Under the pieces are notes generated by a model. That model worked only from the letters and a program-made list of their open reading frames with translations, made no database searches and had not been told where the DNA came from. The position numbers were made by a program, and so were the translations under genes. 35,519 nt of DNA. It comes from an uncultured Eubacteriales bacterium. Its GTDB lineage: Bacteria; Bacillota; Clostridia; Monoglobales; Monoglobaceae. Each line of letters opens with the position of its first letter. Position 1 is the stretch's first letter. The stretch spans positions 1-35,519 of the forward strand of contig URAN01000030.1 in NCBI GenBank assembly GCA_900545865.1, in the 5' to 3' direction. Below, in pieces: positions 18,625 through 26,595 of this stretch.

Positions 18625-21306
18625 TCAAAGGTCGTCCTCGAGTGCAGTAATTTTAACGGTGTTGTTATACAGCGGTTTCATTCCGCTGATTGAATTCCAG
18701 CAATACGCTACCGCGCGATAGCCCGTCGGATTATTCGGCACTGTCAGTTCGCCCGTCGAAACGGTCTTATACATTTCTTGTGCCGTAACAGTAACCTCTG
18801 TAATCGGTGTTACCTCGCACAATACTCCGTCCGCATTATATAATGCCGCAAAAATAACCGCACTGAAATCTTCGCCCGTGGTATTCTCAACCGTTAAATC
18901 GGCCTTAACTTTTTCATCCGCAACAAGACTTTCTTTGTTGAATTTATAGTCAATATTCAATGCTGATTCATCGCTGTCATCCCCCAAGCACTCTATCCAT
19001 GCCGTTGCATTGGTGAAGAATGTTCCCGGTGCACTCGGATACCAAAAATCATATCCGTTCGCTCCGCTTGCAGATGTCAGCTTATCTGTGCTATCATCCG
19101 TAACCTTGCTTAAAACTTCTGTTCCGTTTACCGAAATTGCAATTTTAACATTCCCGTCCGATAAATCCTCTGTCACCATTTTTATTCTGTTTGTTCTGCC
19201 AACATTTATATTGGATGTAATATTCACTGCATCCCCAAATGTTTCGTTCCAAAGCGCTTTATAAAGCTGAACATACACAGCCGCATTCCCGGTGTTACTG
19301 TCTTTACCTGTTCTGAACTGTGCAATATATGCCTTATTCGCCGAATTTACACGTGAATTCATAAAAAATTGACTCCATTTTAAATCGGGAATTTGAATAT
19401 CCGCACAGAACGCCGTATAATCAGTACCTTTAACAACATTGGTGTCCGCTGTGAAAGTATAGTGTTTGCTTGCAACTGTCGGAACGTCCGAAATCCACAT
19501 TCTGTTTTCTTCTTTCACAAGAACGTTTTTAACCGTTGCCGACGCATCTTTAAACTGTATTCCTACCGTTCCTTTAAGGTTCATTTCTTCGGCAGATGTC
19601 AGCTCTGCAACAACATTTCCGTCAATAAGCGCACGATATATTCCGTCTTTTGCCTGTAACTCCATTCTGAATTTTGTTCCGGGGTCATAAGTCATAGACA
19701 CATACTTTTTATCTTTTTCTCCGTTGTTGCAAACAAGAATCGCAACGGTGGGTACTGCGGCATTTGATTTCTTGAAAAATGTCATTCTTACATTGTGACC
19801 GTTTGAAATGTAACGTGCAAAAAGGTTGATTTGAGAGTTGTCACTCCAATTTTCGGAATCTATATCAACGTCCATTCCGACCGAAACATTCTTTTGTGAA
19901 AAATTATTTAACACCAAATCGCCGTTTTGACCGATTAAAACCTTGTATGCTTTTTCTTTGCTGAATGTGCCGCTTACCGTTCCGCTTTTTGTCCAATTCA
20001 CCATTTTGGGTAAGGATATTGTGTTTTCCGCTTTCGTTGCGGCGTTTGCGTCTTTGATTGTGAGGTTATCAATTGTCAGCGTGCCTTTAACAGGATTAAT
20101 CCCTATTCCTCCACCCGTTACAGGCGTTGAACTGTCCGATGCCGATAATATCTGCTGATTGTCTGTATAATACTTTAATTCGGTTATTGTATTGTCTGCA
20201 TTTGTCTTTGTTTCGGCTTTAAACTGAAAACTTTTATTTTTTATACTCTGTGTTTTTCCATAATCCGTCACAGCCGAATCCGACAGTGTTGTACCGCTTT
20301 TTTTCACACTTGAATACTGACAGGAATTATGTATAAATCCCAAATATGACTTTGATAAATCATTTAACAAATGTGATTGAATATTCATATGGTCAAATGC
20401 ATCGTCCGTAACGGCATCAAAAGACAGCACAGTATTTTTCCATGCATTTGATGCATCTGAACCCTGATGTTTGATATATATTGTCGGATACCATGTTTCG
20501 TTTGCGGCTAATACCAGCTTGCCGCCTGTTGTAGAAATAATGCCTGTATTTTTTGTCGCACTCACACTTCCATAACCGCTTCCTGTTGTAACATCGGCAA
20601 AAACTCTTCCCGATTCAAAATTTTCATAAAAAAGTTTGTCTTCGCCCGTCATTTTGGGATTGCTTATCGTTACTTGCTGAAAATTGCTGACAACCGCCGC
20701 ACTGCCGCTCTCAAAAACCGCCTTACCGTCAGACGTCCAGGTGGTTGTATCTATATTATAGTCAAATGCTCTGAGCCACACAACGCCGTTCACTTCGCCT
20801 CTCAGCGAGCCGTCTTTGACCGAGAACGCCATATTATATGTCTCGCCCTCATTCATGGTAAATCCACATGAATCCCTTGTTGTGTCAACCGTTATTCCGT
20901 CAGCTTTCATTCTCTGAAGCTTCAGCTGCTTTGCTTTCGGATAATACGCCATTTGATAGCTTCCGACGTCACCGCTTCTCATTCTTATACCAAAGTATGC
21001 GTCCGCATTCGTACTTAACGCCGTTGCTTTAAAGTCAGCCGACATAACCGCATCCGTCACCGTAATATCGGGAATAACAAGACTGTCAAACCCGTCCGCA
21101 TTCGTTACGTACAAATCCGAATCTACATCGGTAATCGTACCCGTATTCTCTGTTGTAACCCAGTCGGAACTCAAATCAACATTGTTAAAATTCTGTGTCA
21201 GCAACAGAATCTCCCGTCCCTCTGCCATTATCGGACAGCTTATCACAGACAAGCTCATCACCGTTATAAGCAGAGCACTCAGCCTCTTTCCCAAAAATTT
21301 CTTCAT
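18625..21306 (-). CDS. Secreted multi-LamG-like protein, first gene of operon A
   Basis: The protein has 893 aa. The start is clear: AAAGGGTG lies nine bases before the ATG, and a signal peptide (MKKFLGKRLSALLITVMSLS, cleavage near PIMA-EG) follows. Four LamG-like jelly-roll modules can be traced to about residue 785, with the shared element GEVNGVVWLRAFDYN near 170. The C-terminal immunoglobulin-like module (about 785-893) includes AVAYCWNSISGMKPL, a pattern I associate with secreted clostridial carbohydrate-active proteins. It is a paralogue of the 856-aa protein. The ORF ends in TGA at 18625-18627, yet the next 22 codons and the whole CE2 esterase lie in the same frame with no further stop. 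The intended product was probably a scaffold-esterase fusion of about 1247 residues. It is transcribed from the AraC-flanked control region. Confidence 0.82.
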   Translation of the reverse strand: MKKFLGKRLSALLITVMSLSVISCPIMAEGREILLLTQNFNNVDLSSDWVTTENTGTITDVDSDLYVTNADGFDSLVIPDITVTDAVMSADFKATALSTNADAYFGIRMRSGDVGSYQMAYYPKAKQLKLQRMKADGITVDTTRDSCGFTMNEGETYNMAFSVKDGSLRGEVNGVVWLRAFDYNIDTTTWTSDGKAVFESGSAAVVSNFQQVTISNPKMTGEDKLFYENFESGRVFADVTTGSGYGSVSATKNTGIISTTGGKLVLAANETWYPTIYIKHQGSDASNAWKNTVLSFDAVTDDAFDHMNIQSHLLNDLSKSYLGFIHNSCQYSSVKKSGTTLSDSAVTDYGKTQSIKNKSFQFKAETKTNADNTITELKYYTDNQQILSASDSSTPVTGGGIGINPVKGTLTIDNLTIKDANAATKAENTISLPKMVNWTKSGTVSGTFSKEKAYKVLIGQNGDLVLNNFSQKNVSVGMDVDIDSENWSDNSQINLFARYISNGHNVRMTFFKKSNAAVPTVAILVCNNGEKDKKYVSMTYDPGTKFRMELQAKDGIYRALIDGNVVAELTSAEEMNLKGTVGIQFKDASATVKNVLVKEENRMWISDVPTVASKHYTFTADTNVVKGTDYTAFCADIQIPDLKWSQFFMNSRVNSANKAYIAQFRTGKDSNTGNAAVYVQLYKALWNETFGDAVNITSNINVGRTNRIKMVTEDLSDGNVKIAISVNGTEVLSKVTDDSTDKLTSASGANGYDFWYPSAPGTFFTNATAWIECLGDDSDESALNIDYKFNKESLVADEKVKADLTVENTTGEDFSAVIFAALYNADGVLCEVTPITEVTVTAQEMYKTVSTGELTVPNNPTGYRAVAYCWNSISGMKPLYNNTVKITALEDDL

Positions 21307-21389
21307 AAATATTCACCCTTTCGTTTGAATGTTAATATAAATTATAATTTTAATTTACAAGATAATACTTTATGCAATATAAATATAGC

Positions 21390-21411
21390 ATAAAAGGGGT
21401 ACCCCTTTTAT
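21390..21411. repeat. 22-bp perfect palindrome, candidate operator
   Basis: The core is AAAAGGGGTACCCCTTTT, extended by two further matched pairs on each side. It lies about 85-105 bases upstream of the first codon of operon A. Perfect symmetry without a spacer is more typical of a protein-binding site than of a terminator. It could also fold with a four-base loop, and a T-rich tract follows it on the plus strand, so terminator function in that direction is not excluded. Confidence 0.5.
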
Positions 21412-21886
21412 TTTTTCGCTTTGAATCGCTGTTTTTAACTCGAAAATTCGGCGTTTTCGTCAGACAACGCTTTAAAATTTCACTTATTTCCCATTTCTGC
21501 TCATACCTCTTTTCCGAAACATCACGAATTCGTTTACGTTTTTCTGATGTTCGTGATAACTTTTATTTAAAATACTGATATATTTCATCTTATGATAAAG
21601 TGTTTTTGTAAGCTTTGATATTATGATTATACCATATAAGAAACGGATTAAAAATCAATATAAGGACATTTTTTTACACTAATTGGACATTTAGCGTTTT
21701 AAAACAGGAAATTGTTTACACTATTGAATAATTTTAGAATTAAAACTCTGTAACAACTTTTATCGTTACATCACCTTTTATATATTTTCGATATTCACGC
21801 CTTTTACAAAGGCGATACCTGATTTTTATAATTTAATAATAACACATTTTGGAGATATTGTCATTAAATTATTTTAAGAAAAATTG

Positions 21887-21915
21887 TTGCAATATTATGT
21901 TTTTTATGTTATCAT
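21887..21915 (+). promoter_or_regulatory. Promoter of the araC-type regulator
   Basis: A -35 box TTGCAA (21887-21892), a 17-base spacer and a -10 box TATCAT (21910-21915) form a good sigma-A promoter. Only six bases separate the -10 box from the ATG at 21922, so the transcript should start at or next to the start codon and be leaderless. Confidence 0.6.
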
Positions 21916-21921
21916 AAAAAT

Positions 21922-22767
21922 ATGAATGATTTAATGACCGCTTTTAAAGAGCATAAAATTTTTAAACAAAATCGTCCGTGGGACGTAAATAAGATGATAT
22001 TTCCGACAAAAATCACCGCACCGCCTCACTATGCCGATACCATTGAGGTTCTTTTGTGCTGTGATTTGGTCGGTGACATATATATAGGCGGCAACAAATT
22101 TGAACTTTGCGGAAAACAGATTTTTTATATTCCGCCGAGGATTGTACATTCCGTTTTTTATCAAAAGAACGACGGCTATGTTAAAGTTTTAAAAATAAAT
22201 ATCGAACAGCTGAACCCCCTGCTCAATATTGAAGAAATTTTAAAGCGCGAGAAAAAGAGCTTTTTATCCCTGCCTGCTTACCTGTCGTATTTTGACGAAA
22301 TTGAGCATATATCCGACACATTTGATACATCCACACATATCGCGGAAATATGCGAATGCATCTTAACCCTGTTCAACAGGCTGATTCAAGCCTCGGGTCA
22401 TTCCTGCTTTGATAACGAAAAAAACGATGTTCATAATCATAATCTGCGAAAGGTTATTCTATGGACGGAGCAAAACTATAAATCAAAAATTTCGTTAGAT
22501 GACGCGTCAAAGTTAATCGGTTATGAAAGGCATTATTTTTGCAATAAATTTAAGAGCCTGACGGGCATAAGTTATATAAACTATGTCAATAACCTGCGTG
22601 TTCAATATGCGTGCGAGCTGCTTACAAACGGCTGTTCGGTTTCCGTTACCTGTGAGCAATGCGGATTCAATGACCTGTCATATTTTATTAAGCTTTTCAA
22701 AAAAATAACCGGTGTCACACCTAAGACGTTTGTTAAAAACACTACCTTGCACCAAACTTATCTGTAA
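21922..22767 (+). CDS. AraC-family transcriptional regulator
   Basis: This is a two-domain DNA-binding regulator of 281 aa. The N-terminal half (about 20-130) is a cupin-like sugar-sensing domain, including GKQIFYIPPRIVHSVFYQ with the usual Pro-x-x-x-x-His turn. The C-terminal half (about 175-275) is a double helix-turn-helix: SLDDASKLIGYERHYFCNKF for the first helix pair, then CEQCGFNDLSYFIKLFKK and GVTPKTFV for the second. It is transcribed away from operon A across a shared 615-bp control region containing phased repeats, so operon A is its most likely target, with a plant-polysaccharide breakdown product as a likely signal (inference). No ribosome binding site precedes the ATG, and the promoter lies almost on top of it; an in-frame ATG four codons later is an alternative start. 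Confidence 0.92.
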   Translation: MNDLMTAFKEHKIFKQNRPWDVNKMIFPTKITAPPHYADTIEVLLCCDLVGDIYIGGNKFELCGKQIFYIPPRIVHSVFYQKNDGYVKVLKINIEQLNPLLNIEEILKREKKSFLSLPAYLSYFDEIEHISDTFDTSTHIAEICECILTLFNRLIQASGHSCFDNEKNDVHNHNLRKVILWTEQNYKSKISLDDASKLIGYERHYFCNKFKSLTGISYINYVNNLRVQYACELLTNGCSVSVTCEQCGFNDLSYFIKLFKKITGVTPKTFVKNTTLHQTYL

Positions 22768-22775
22768 TACGTTTT

Positions 22776-22817
22776 AAGGTATATAACAGCACAAATTTGT
22801 GCATTGTTATATACCTT
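22776..22817. terminator. Bidirectional hairpin terminator
   Basis: An inverted repeat AAGGTATATAAC/GTTATATACCTT encloses a loop that itself contains GCACAAATTTGTGC. It lies between the convergent araC-type and glycerol-1-phosphate dehydrogenase genes. The flanking T runs are short, so the hairpin is certain but the termination strength is not. Confidence 0.75.
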
Positions 22818-22825
22818 ACGGATAT

Positions 22826-24094
22826 TTAAATTTCTATTGTTCCGCCGAACAAATCATAATTCAGCCACAGCACCGTATATCTGTCTTTAAGGTCTTTTGC
22901 GTACTTAACGGCGGTTTTGATTTTATTAATGCCGTACATATTATAGAATTTATCCATATCAAATCCCATCGGTTTAAGTATAGCTTCGATTTTATCACCC
23001 GACGGCACCTCGGACAATATATCCCGAATTTCATCTTTTTTGGCATTATAGACCGACATTCTGTCTTTTTCATAATTTCCAATCTTGTTTTGAAGCTGTA
23101 TACAACCGTCCGCCGCCGATTTGTATATTTCGTTCATCTTTTCGGTGTACGTCTCTTTGCTCTCAACAAATTTTGAATCGGGGAAGTCTTTTTTCAGCAT
23201 TTGTTCGCGCAGCCTTGCGGTGATAACCGTTGAATAAGCAACGTCAATACCGTGCGGAAAGTATTCTTTATCATCTAAAATTCCCGTAATTTCAAAGAAA
23301 TGCGACAAATGATGTTCACTGCCCGAGGCAGGACGCGATGAACCGGCAAAACTCATAAGAATCCCCACAGTTATCAACGCCTCTGTCAAAACACCTATAC
23401 TCTCTTCATCACGTTTAATTATCCCGTCCGCAAGCGAAAGAGTTTTTTCTATCATTTTATATGTCAAGTCATAGATATAGGTGCAAAAATATTCATTATT
23501 CACAGCACGGCTGAGCTTCCAGTCACAAAGCGCGGAGTATTTTCCGATTATATCTCCGTACCCTGCCGCAATCATTTCAAACGGTGCGTCTTTTAAAATT
23601 TTTGTGTCCGCAACGATTGCTTTCGGAACGCCTGCCGCAACCGTAACTTTCATTCCTTTCAATATCATCGCCGCCCCCGAAGATGCATATCCGTCCATTG
23701 ACGGCGCTGTTGCAAAAATCATATACGGAATGTTCTTATCGTGCGAAACATATTTGCATAAATCCTGAATTACGCCCGAGCCAATACCTATTAAAAGTTC
23801 GATTCCGTCCGTCTTTTCTTCTACTGCGGCTATTGCGGCTTCATCGGGAATGAGAAGTTTTGAACCGCTGAACATAACCTTTGTCAAAGATTTGTCTGCC
23901 AGCCCCCTCTCAACCGATTCACCGCCGACATTATATGTATTTTCATCTGCAACAATCAGAATTTTGTTATATCCGCAACATAAATCCCTAAATCTTTTCG
24001 CTGCGTCTTTTTCGATATATACTCGCTCGATGTCACAGCTGTGAAAATGACCGCAGTCACAGTTTACGCCCTTTAAAATCGAATTAATATCCAT
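22826..24094 (-). CDS. egsA: sn-glycerol-1-phosphate dehydrogenase (AraM/EgsA family)
   Basis: This cytoplasmic, metal-dependent dehydrogenase reduces dihydroxyacetone phosphate to sn-glycerol-1-phosphate with NAD(P)H. The 422-aa length fits the bacterial AraM/EgsA branch. The nucleotide-binding segment IGIGSGVIQDL is at 102-112, followed by the family pattern ATAPSMDGYASSGAA (128-142). Metal ligands are expected in GYGDIIGK (Asp181), GSEHHLSHF (His261-265) and FPHGID (His281). GGAGG precedes the ATG, and a near-consensus promoter lies at 24133-24161. It stands as a single gene, convergent with the araC-type regulator. In Bacillus araM is part of the arabinose operon; here no arabinose genes are adjacent. 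Glycerol-1-phosphate is the archaeal-type lipid backbone, but bacteria can use it for other polar lipids or polymers. Confidence 0.92.
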   Translation of the reverse strand: MDINSILKGVNCDCGHFHSCDIERVYIEKDAAKRFRDLCCGYNKILIVADENTYNVGGESVERGLADKSLTKVMFSGSKLLIPDEAAIAAVEEKTDGIELLIGIGSGVIQDLCKYVSHDKNIPYMIFATAPSMDGYASSGAAMILKGMKVTVAAGVPKAIVADTKILKDAPFEMIAAGYGDIIGKYSALCDWKLSRAVNNEYFCTYIYDLTYKMIEKTLSLADGIIKRDEESIGVLTEALITVGILMSFAGSSRPASGSEHHLSHFFEITGILDDKEYFPHGIDVAYSTVITARLREQMLKKDFPDSKFVESKETYTEKMNEIYKSAADGCIQLQNKIGNYEKDRMSVYNAKKDEIRDILSEVPSGDKIEAILKPMGFDMDKFYNMYGINKIKTAVKYAKDLKDRYTVLWLNYDLFGGTIEI

Positions 24095-24132
24095 TTTTTC
24101 AGCCTCCGTTTCGAAATTTCAACACTGTTATA

Positions 24133-24161
24133 ATTATAATACATCAAAACGCATTTTGCAA
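24133..24161 (-). promoter_or_regulatory. Sigma-A type promoter of egsA
   Basis: Read on the minus strand, TTGCAA (24156-24161), a 17-base spacer and a perfect TATAAT (24133-24138) lie 39 bases upstream of the egsA ATG. The expected leader is about 30 bases and includes the GGAGG ribosome binding site. Confidence 0.8.
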
Positions 24162-24231
24162 TATTTTGCATAAAACAAGTCACAAAATGAAAAATGAGCA
24201 AAAATGAGCAATGATTGTTCCAAAAATGCGC

Positions 24232-24269
24232 AACAGCACAAGATTTCCAAATGGCGCTCTTGTGCTGTT
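24232..24269 (-). terminator. Hairpin terminator after the recombinase-SpoVT gene
   Basis: A perfect 12-bp stem AACAGCACAAGA/TCTTGTGCTGTT has a 14-base loop and lies about 57 bases past the stop codon at 24326. On the minus strand the hairpin is followed by GTTGCGCATTTTTGG, a modest T run. Just beyond it are two direct copies of AAAAATGAGC (24190, 24200) and a variant AAAAATGCGC (24222). Confidence 0.7.
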
Positions 24270-24325
24270 ATTGTGCTTTGTCAAATCGACTTTCATCTCT
24301 TGCGTTCAAAAAACGGAATAAATTC

Positions 24326-26542
24326 TTACTCCATTGTCTTACCGAGAAAACCTGCCGCTGTTTCGGCAAGTTTTGTTTCAACTTCGCCCACCGCCGTTGA
24401 CGGCTCTGCGATAAACACTACCGCACCGATGCTGTCACCGTCATAAACAATCGGTGCAACAACGCCTGCCTCATACTTGTCTATTTCATCCGAAATTTGA
24501 ATTGATTTATCACCGTGCGTTCTCGTAAAGAGCGATTTGGCGTTCATTATTTTTTCCAATGCACCCGAAACCTTTTTTTCGCGCAGCTCCTTTTTCGGAA
24601 CGCCCGATACGGCAATAACGTTATCCTTATCGGTTATACACGCGGGAATTCCTGCTGATTTTGACAACGATTCCGCATATTGAGCGGCAAACTCGCCCAG
24701 TTCACCAATCGGCGAATACTTTTTAAATATAACCGTACCGTTGCTCTCGGTGAAAATTTCAAGAGGGTCGCCCTCATTGAAAACATTGACAGTGTAAACC
24801 TTGGCTCCTTTATTTCGAGCCTTTTGTGTGTACTTAGCCGAATATGCGCTATCTACACTGTCATAATTAAAATTTACATCTTCACCGTCCGTCATATCAA
24901 TTTCCATATTCGGAAGCTTTCCGGTTTGTAATATGCTTTCTATATCGGCTTTTAATTTTACTGTAATCGTATTATTATCATACACAATAATTTTATCGGT
25001 TATCAACCCAATATCCACTTTATCAAGTTTTTCTTTATTTAGGATATTATCAAACGCCTCAAAAACCGTTTTAGCAGTTCGGTTTATCTCTATAATTTGA
25101 CTTCTTTTGTCACAGCTGGTTTTAAGCTGATTTTCAAGTCCGTATATCCGCTCCGTCAGCTCCCGTTCAATCTCGGCGTATGTTTCTTCTATTAATGCCT
25201 TATCATCCGCACTTTTTAGCATATCCCTTATCTTTTGCTTTTTAGTAGCTTTCAGTTCTTCTTTTGCATTATTTAGTCTTGTTTGCAGAATCTCAATTAT
25301 GTTATCACTCTCTTTTACCGCTTTTGCCTCATCGGCAACCGCATCTTCGAGTTGTGCTATCATATTCTCCGAGTTTAACTTTACCATTTTAATATAGTCT
25401 TTTAAAATGCTATCCAGAAAATCTACCCTTACATGATGAGAGGAACAGCCTTTTCTTCCCCGCTTATGATAAGTTCCGCAAATATATGCCGGTGCCAAAT
25501 CGGAGCGGCTCATCGAAAACATCGGCGAACCGCAATCTCCGCAAATCAAATACCCCGAATACGCCGTATCATATTTTTTTATCCCTCTGTAATTTGATTT
25601 CGAGCGTAACTTCAGCTGTTCTTGTGTGAAAGCAAATGTCCTGTCATCTATAATTGCACTATGATGCTTTTCAAAAACAATATTGTCCTCTTCCGAAACT
25701 CTCATATCCGTTCCGTTTATCTTAGCCCTTTGATACTTATGCTGTCTGTATGTGCCTATATAAAAATCGTTGCTGAGAATATTTGAAACAGTAATAATGC
25801 TCCATTCTTTTTTTACCGTTCGATTAAATTCTTTATCTTCCACCTCTGCTCTTTCTTTTTCTTTCATTCGAGGCGTCGGAATGTTTTTATCCGTCAAATA
25901 ATTCGCTATTTTTTTATAACCCCAGCCGTCATTATAAAGTCTGAATATTTCTCGGATTATCTCCGCCTCATCAGGCACAATATCGAACATTAATTTCTTT
26001 TGATTTGTTATCACATAGCCATATGGGACTGCACAAAGCCACTCCCCCTTGCTTTGGCTTTTGTTTATTACCGCTCTGACTTTTTTGCTTGTATCGGTAA
26101 CGGGTTGTTCATTCAAAAGAAATCGGAATTGTATCTGCAGCCATTCGTCGTGAGTCGGAAAATCTATTGCGTCGGATATAGAAATTATTCTAACCCCTGC
26201 ATCACGCAAAAGTTCAAGCTCATACAATCCCAAACTGTTACGTCTTGAAAACCGAGAAAAGTCTTTAACAATCAAGATTTTAACCTCTCCGCTCATCAAC
26301 CGTTTTCTCATAAGCTGATACTGTTCTCTTTGTTCAAACGTATATCCCGAACGGTCGCGGTCCTTAAAAACGGTTAATTCCGCTTTGGGAAAATGCGTTT
26401 TGGCATAATCCTCAATAAAATCTATTTGGTTTTCAATACTTGTATTTTTATCGTCCTCTTTTTCAATATCAACCGAAATTCTTGCATATCCGAATATCTC
26501 AGCTGTTGTGTTTAAGTCTATATTTTTTATATCCTTTTCCAT
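24326..26542 (-). CDS. Large serine recombinase fused in frame to the C-terminal part of SpoVT
   Basis: This single 738-aa reading frame has two origins. Residues 1 to about 589 are a large serine recombinase: resolvase fold with YARIS (nucleophile Ser23) and KDFSRFSRR, a recombinase domain, a zinc ribbon beginning CGDCGSPMFS and closing with further cysteines, and a long coiled coil (about 390-480). Residues 590-738 are SpoVT: EGDPLEIFTESNGTVIFKKY, SPIGELGEFAAQYAESL and the GAF-type sensing domain ending ETAAGFLGKTME. From my memory of Bacillus SpoVT (178 aa), the joint falls at its residue 30, so the N-terminal AbrB-like DNA-binding hairpin is missing and the remaining 149 residues are complete. 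This is the arrangement expected where an element has inserted in spoVT and the recombinase runs through the attachment site. GGGTGATAAT precedes the ATG. Confidence 0.9.
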   Translation of the reverse strand: MEKDIKNIDLNTTAEIFGYARISVDIEKEDDKNTSIENQIDFIEDYAKTHFPKAELTVFKDRDRSGYTFEQREQYQLMRKRLMSGEVKILIVKDFSRFSRRNSLGLYELELLRDAGVRIISISDAIDFPTHDEWLQIQFRFLLNEQPVTDTSKKVRAVINKSQSKGEWLCAVPYGYVITNQKKLMFDIVPDEAEIIREIFRLYNDGWGYKKIANYLTDKNIPTPRMKEKERAEVEDKEFNRTVKKEWSIITVSNILSNDFYIGTYRQHKYQRAKINGTDMRVSEEDNIVFEKHHSAIIDDRTFAFTQEQLKLRSKSNYRGIKKYDTAYSGYLICGDCGSPMFSMSRSDLAPAYICGTYHKRGRKGCSSHHVRVDFLDSILKDYIKMVKLNSENMIAQLEDAVADEAKAVKESDNIIEILQTRLNNAKEELKATKKQKIRDMLKSADDKALIEETYAEIERELTERIYGLENQLKTSCDKRSQIIEINRTAKTVFEAFDNILNKEKLDKVDIGLITDKIIVYDNNTITVKLKADIESILQTGKLPNMEIDMTDGEDVNFNYDSVDSAYSAKYTQKARNKGAKVYTVNVFNEGDPLEIFTESNGTVIFKKYSPIGELGEFAAQYAESLSKSAGIPACITDKDNVIAVSGVPKKELREKKVSGALEKIMNAKSLFTRTHGDKSIQISDEIDKYEAGVVAPIVYDGDSIGAVVFIAEPSTAVGEVETKLAETAAGFLGKTME
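24763..24775. other. Candidate attachment-site core at the recombinase/spoVT junction
   Basis: GAGGG-TCG-CCCTC is a 13-bp inverted repeat located where recombinase sequence gives way to SpoVT sequence; on the minus strand it encodes Glu-Gly-Asp-Pro of the SpoVT motif EGDPLEIF. Serine recombinases cut at a central dinucleotide inside a partly symmetrical site, so this is a reasonable crossover position. The partner site at the other end of the element is not visible in the window. Confidence 0.4.
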
Positions 26543-26595
26543 ATTATCACCCGTTTTATTTAAATGACTAACAACATTGTAACATATTAAGATAA

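Larger units (their letters stand above)
21307..21921. promoter_or_regulatory. Divergent control region between operon A and the araC-type gene
   Basis: This 615-bp AT-rich stretch has no convincing gene. It holds a 22-bp perfect palindrome (21390-21411); an 8-bp inverted repeat ATCACGAA/TTCGTGAT (21521-21528 and 21550-21557); two copies of GGACATTT exactly 21 bp apart (21664 and 21685); two copies of TTTACACTA exactly 42 bp apart (21673 and 21715); and the araC-type promoter at its right end. The 21-bp multiples correspond to two and four helical turns, as expected for dimeric or paired AraC-family binding. The operon A promoter probably lies between 21310 and 21390, but no consensus -35/-10 pair is certain. 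Confidence 0.6.

Noticed and set aside
18625..18627. Selenocysteine or altered genetic code to explain the in-frame TGA
   Set aside because: TGA ends other genes in the window, the position falls in a linker rather than an active site, and no clear hairpin follows directly. Readthrough or mutation is simpler.
21307..21390. Operon A promoter TTGTAA with TATTAA at 17 bases
   Set aside because: The match is weak and the region is so AT-rich that several equal alternatives exist; it was not listed as a feature.
22801..23176. Plus-strand open frame of 125 codons after the araC-type gene
   Set aside because: It lies antisense to the well-supported glycerol-1-phosphate dehydrogenase gene and has no family resemblance.
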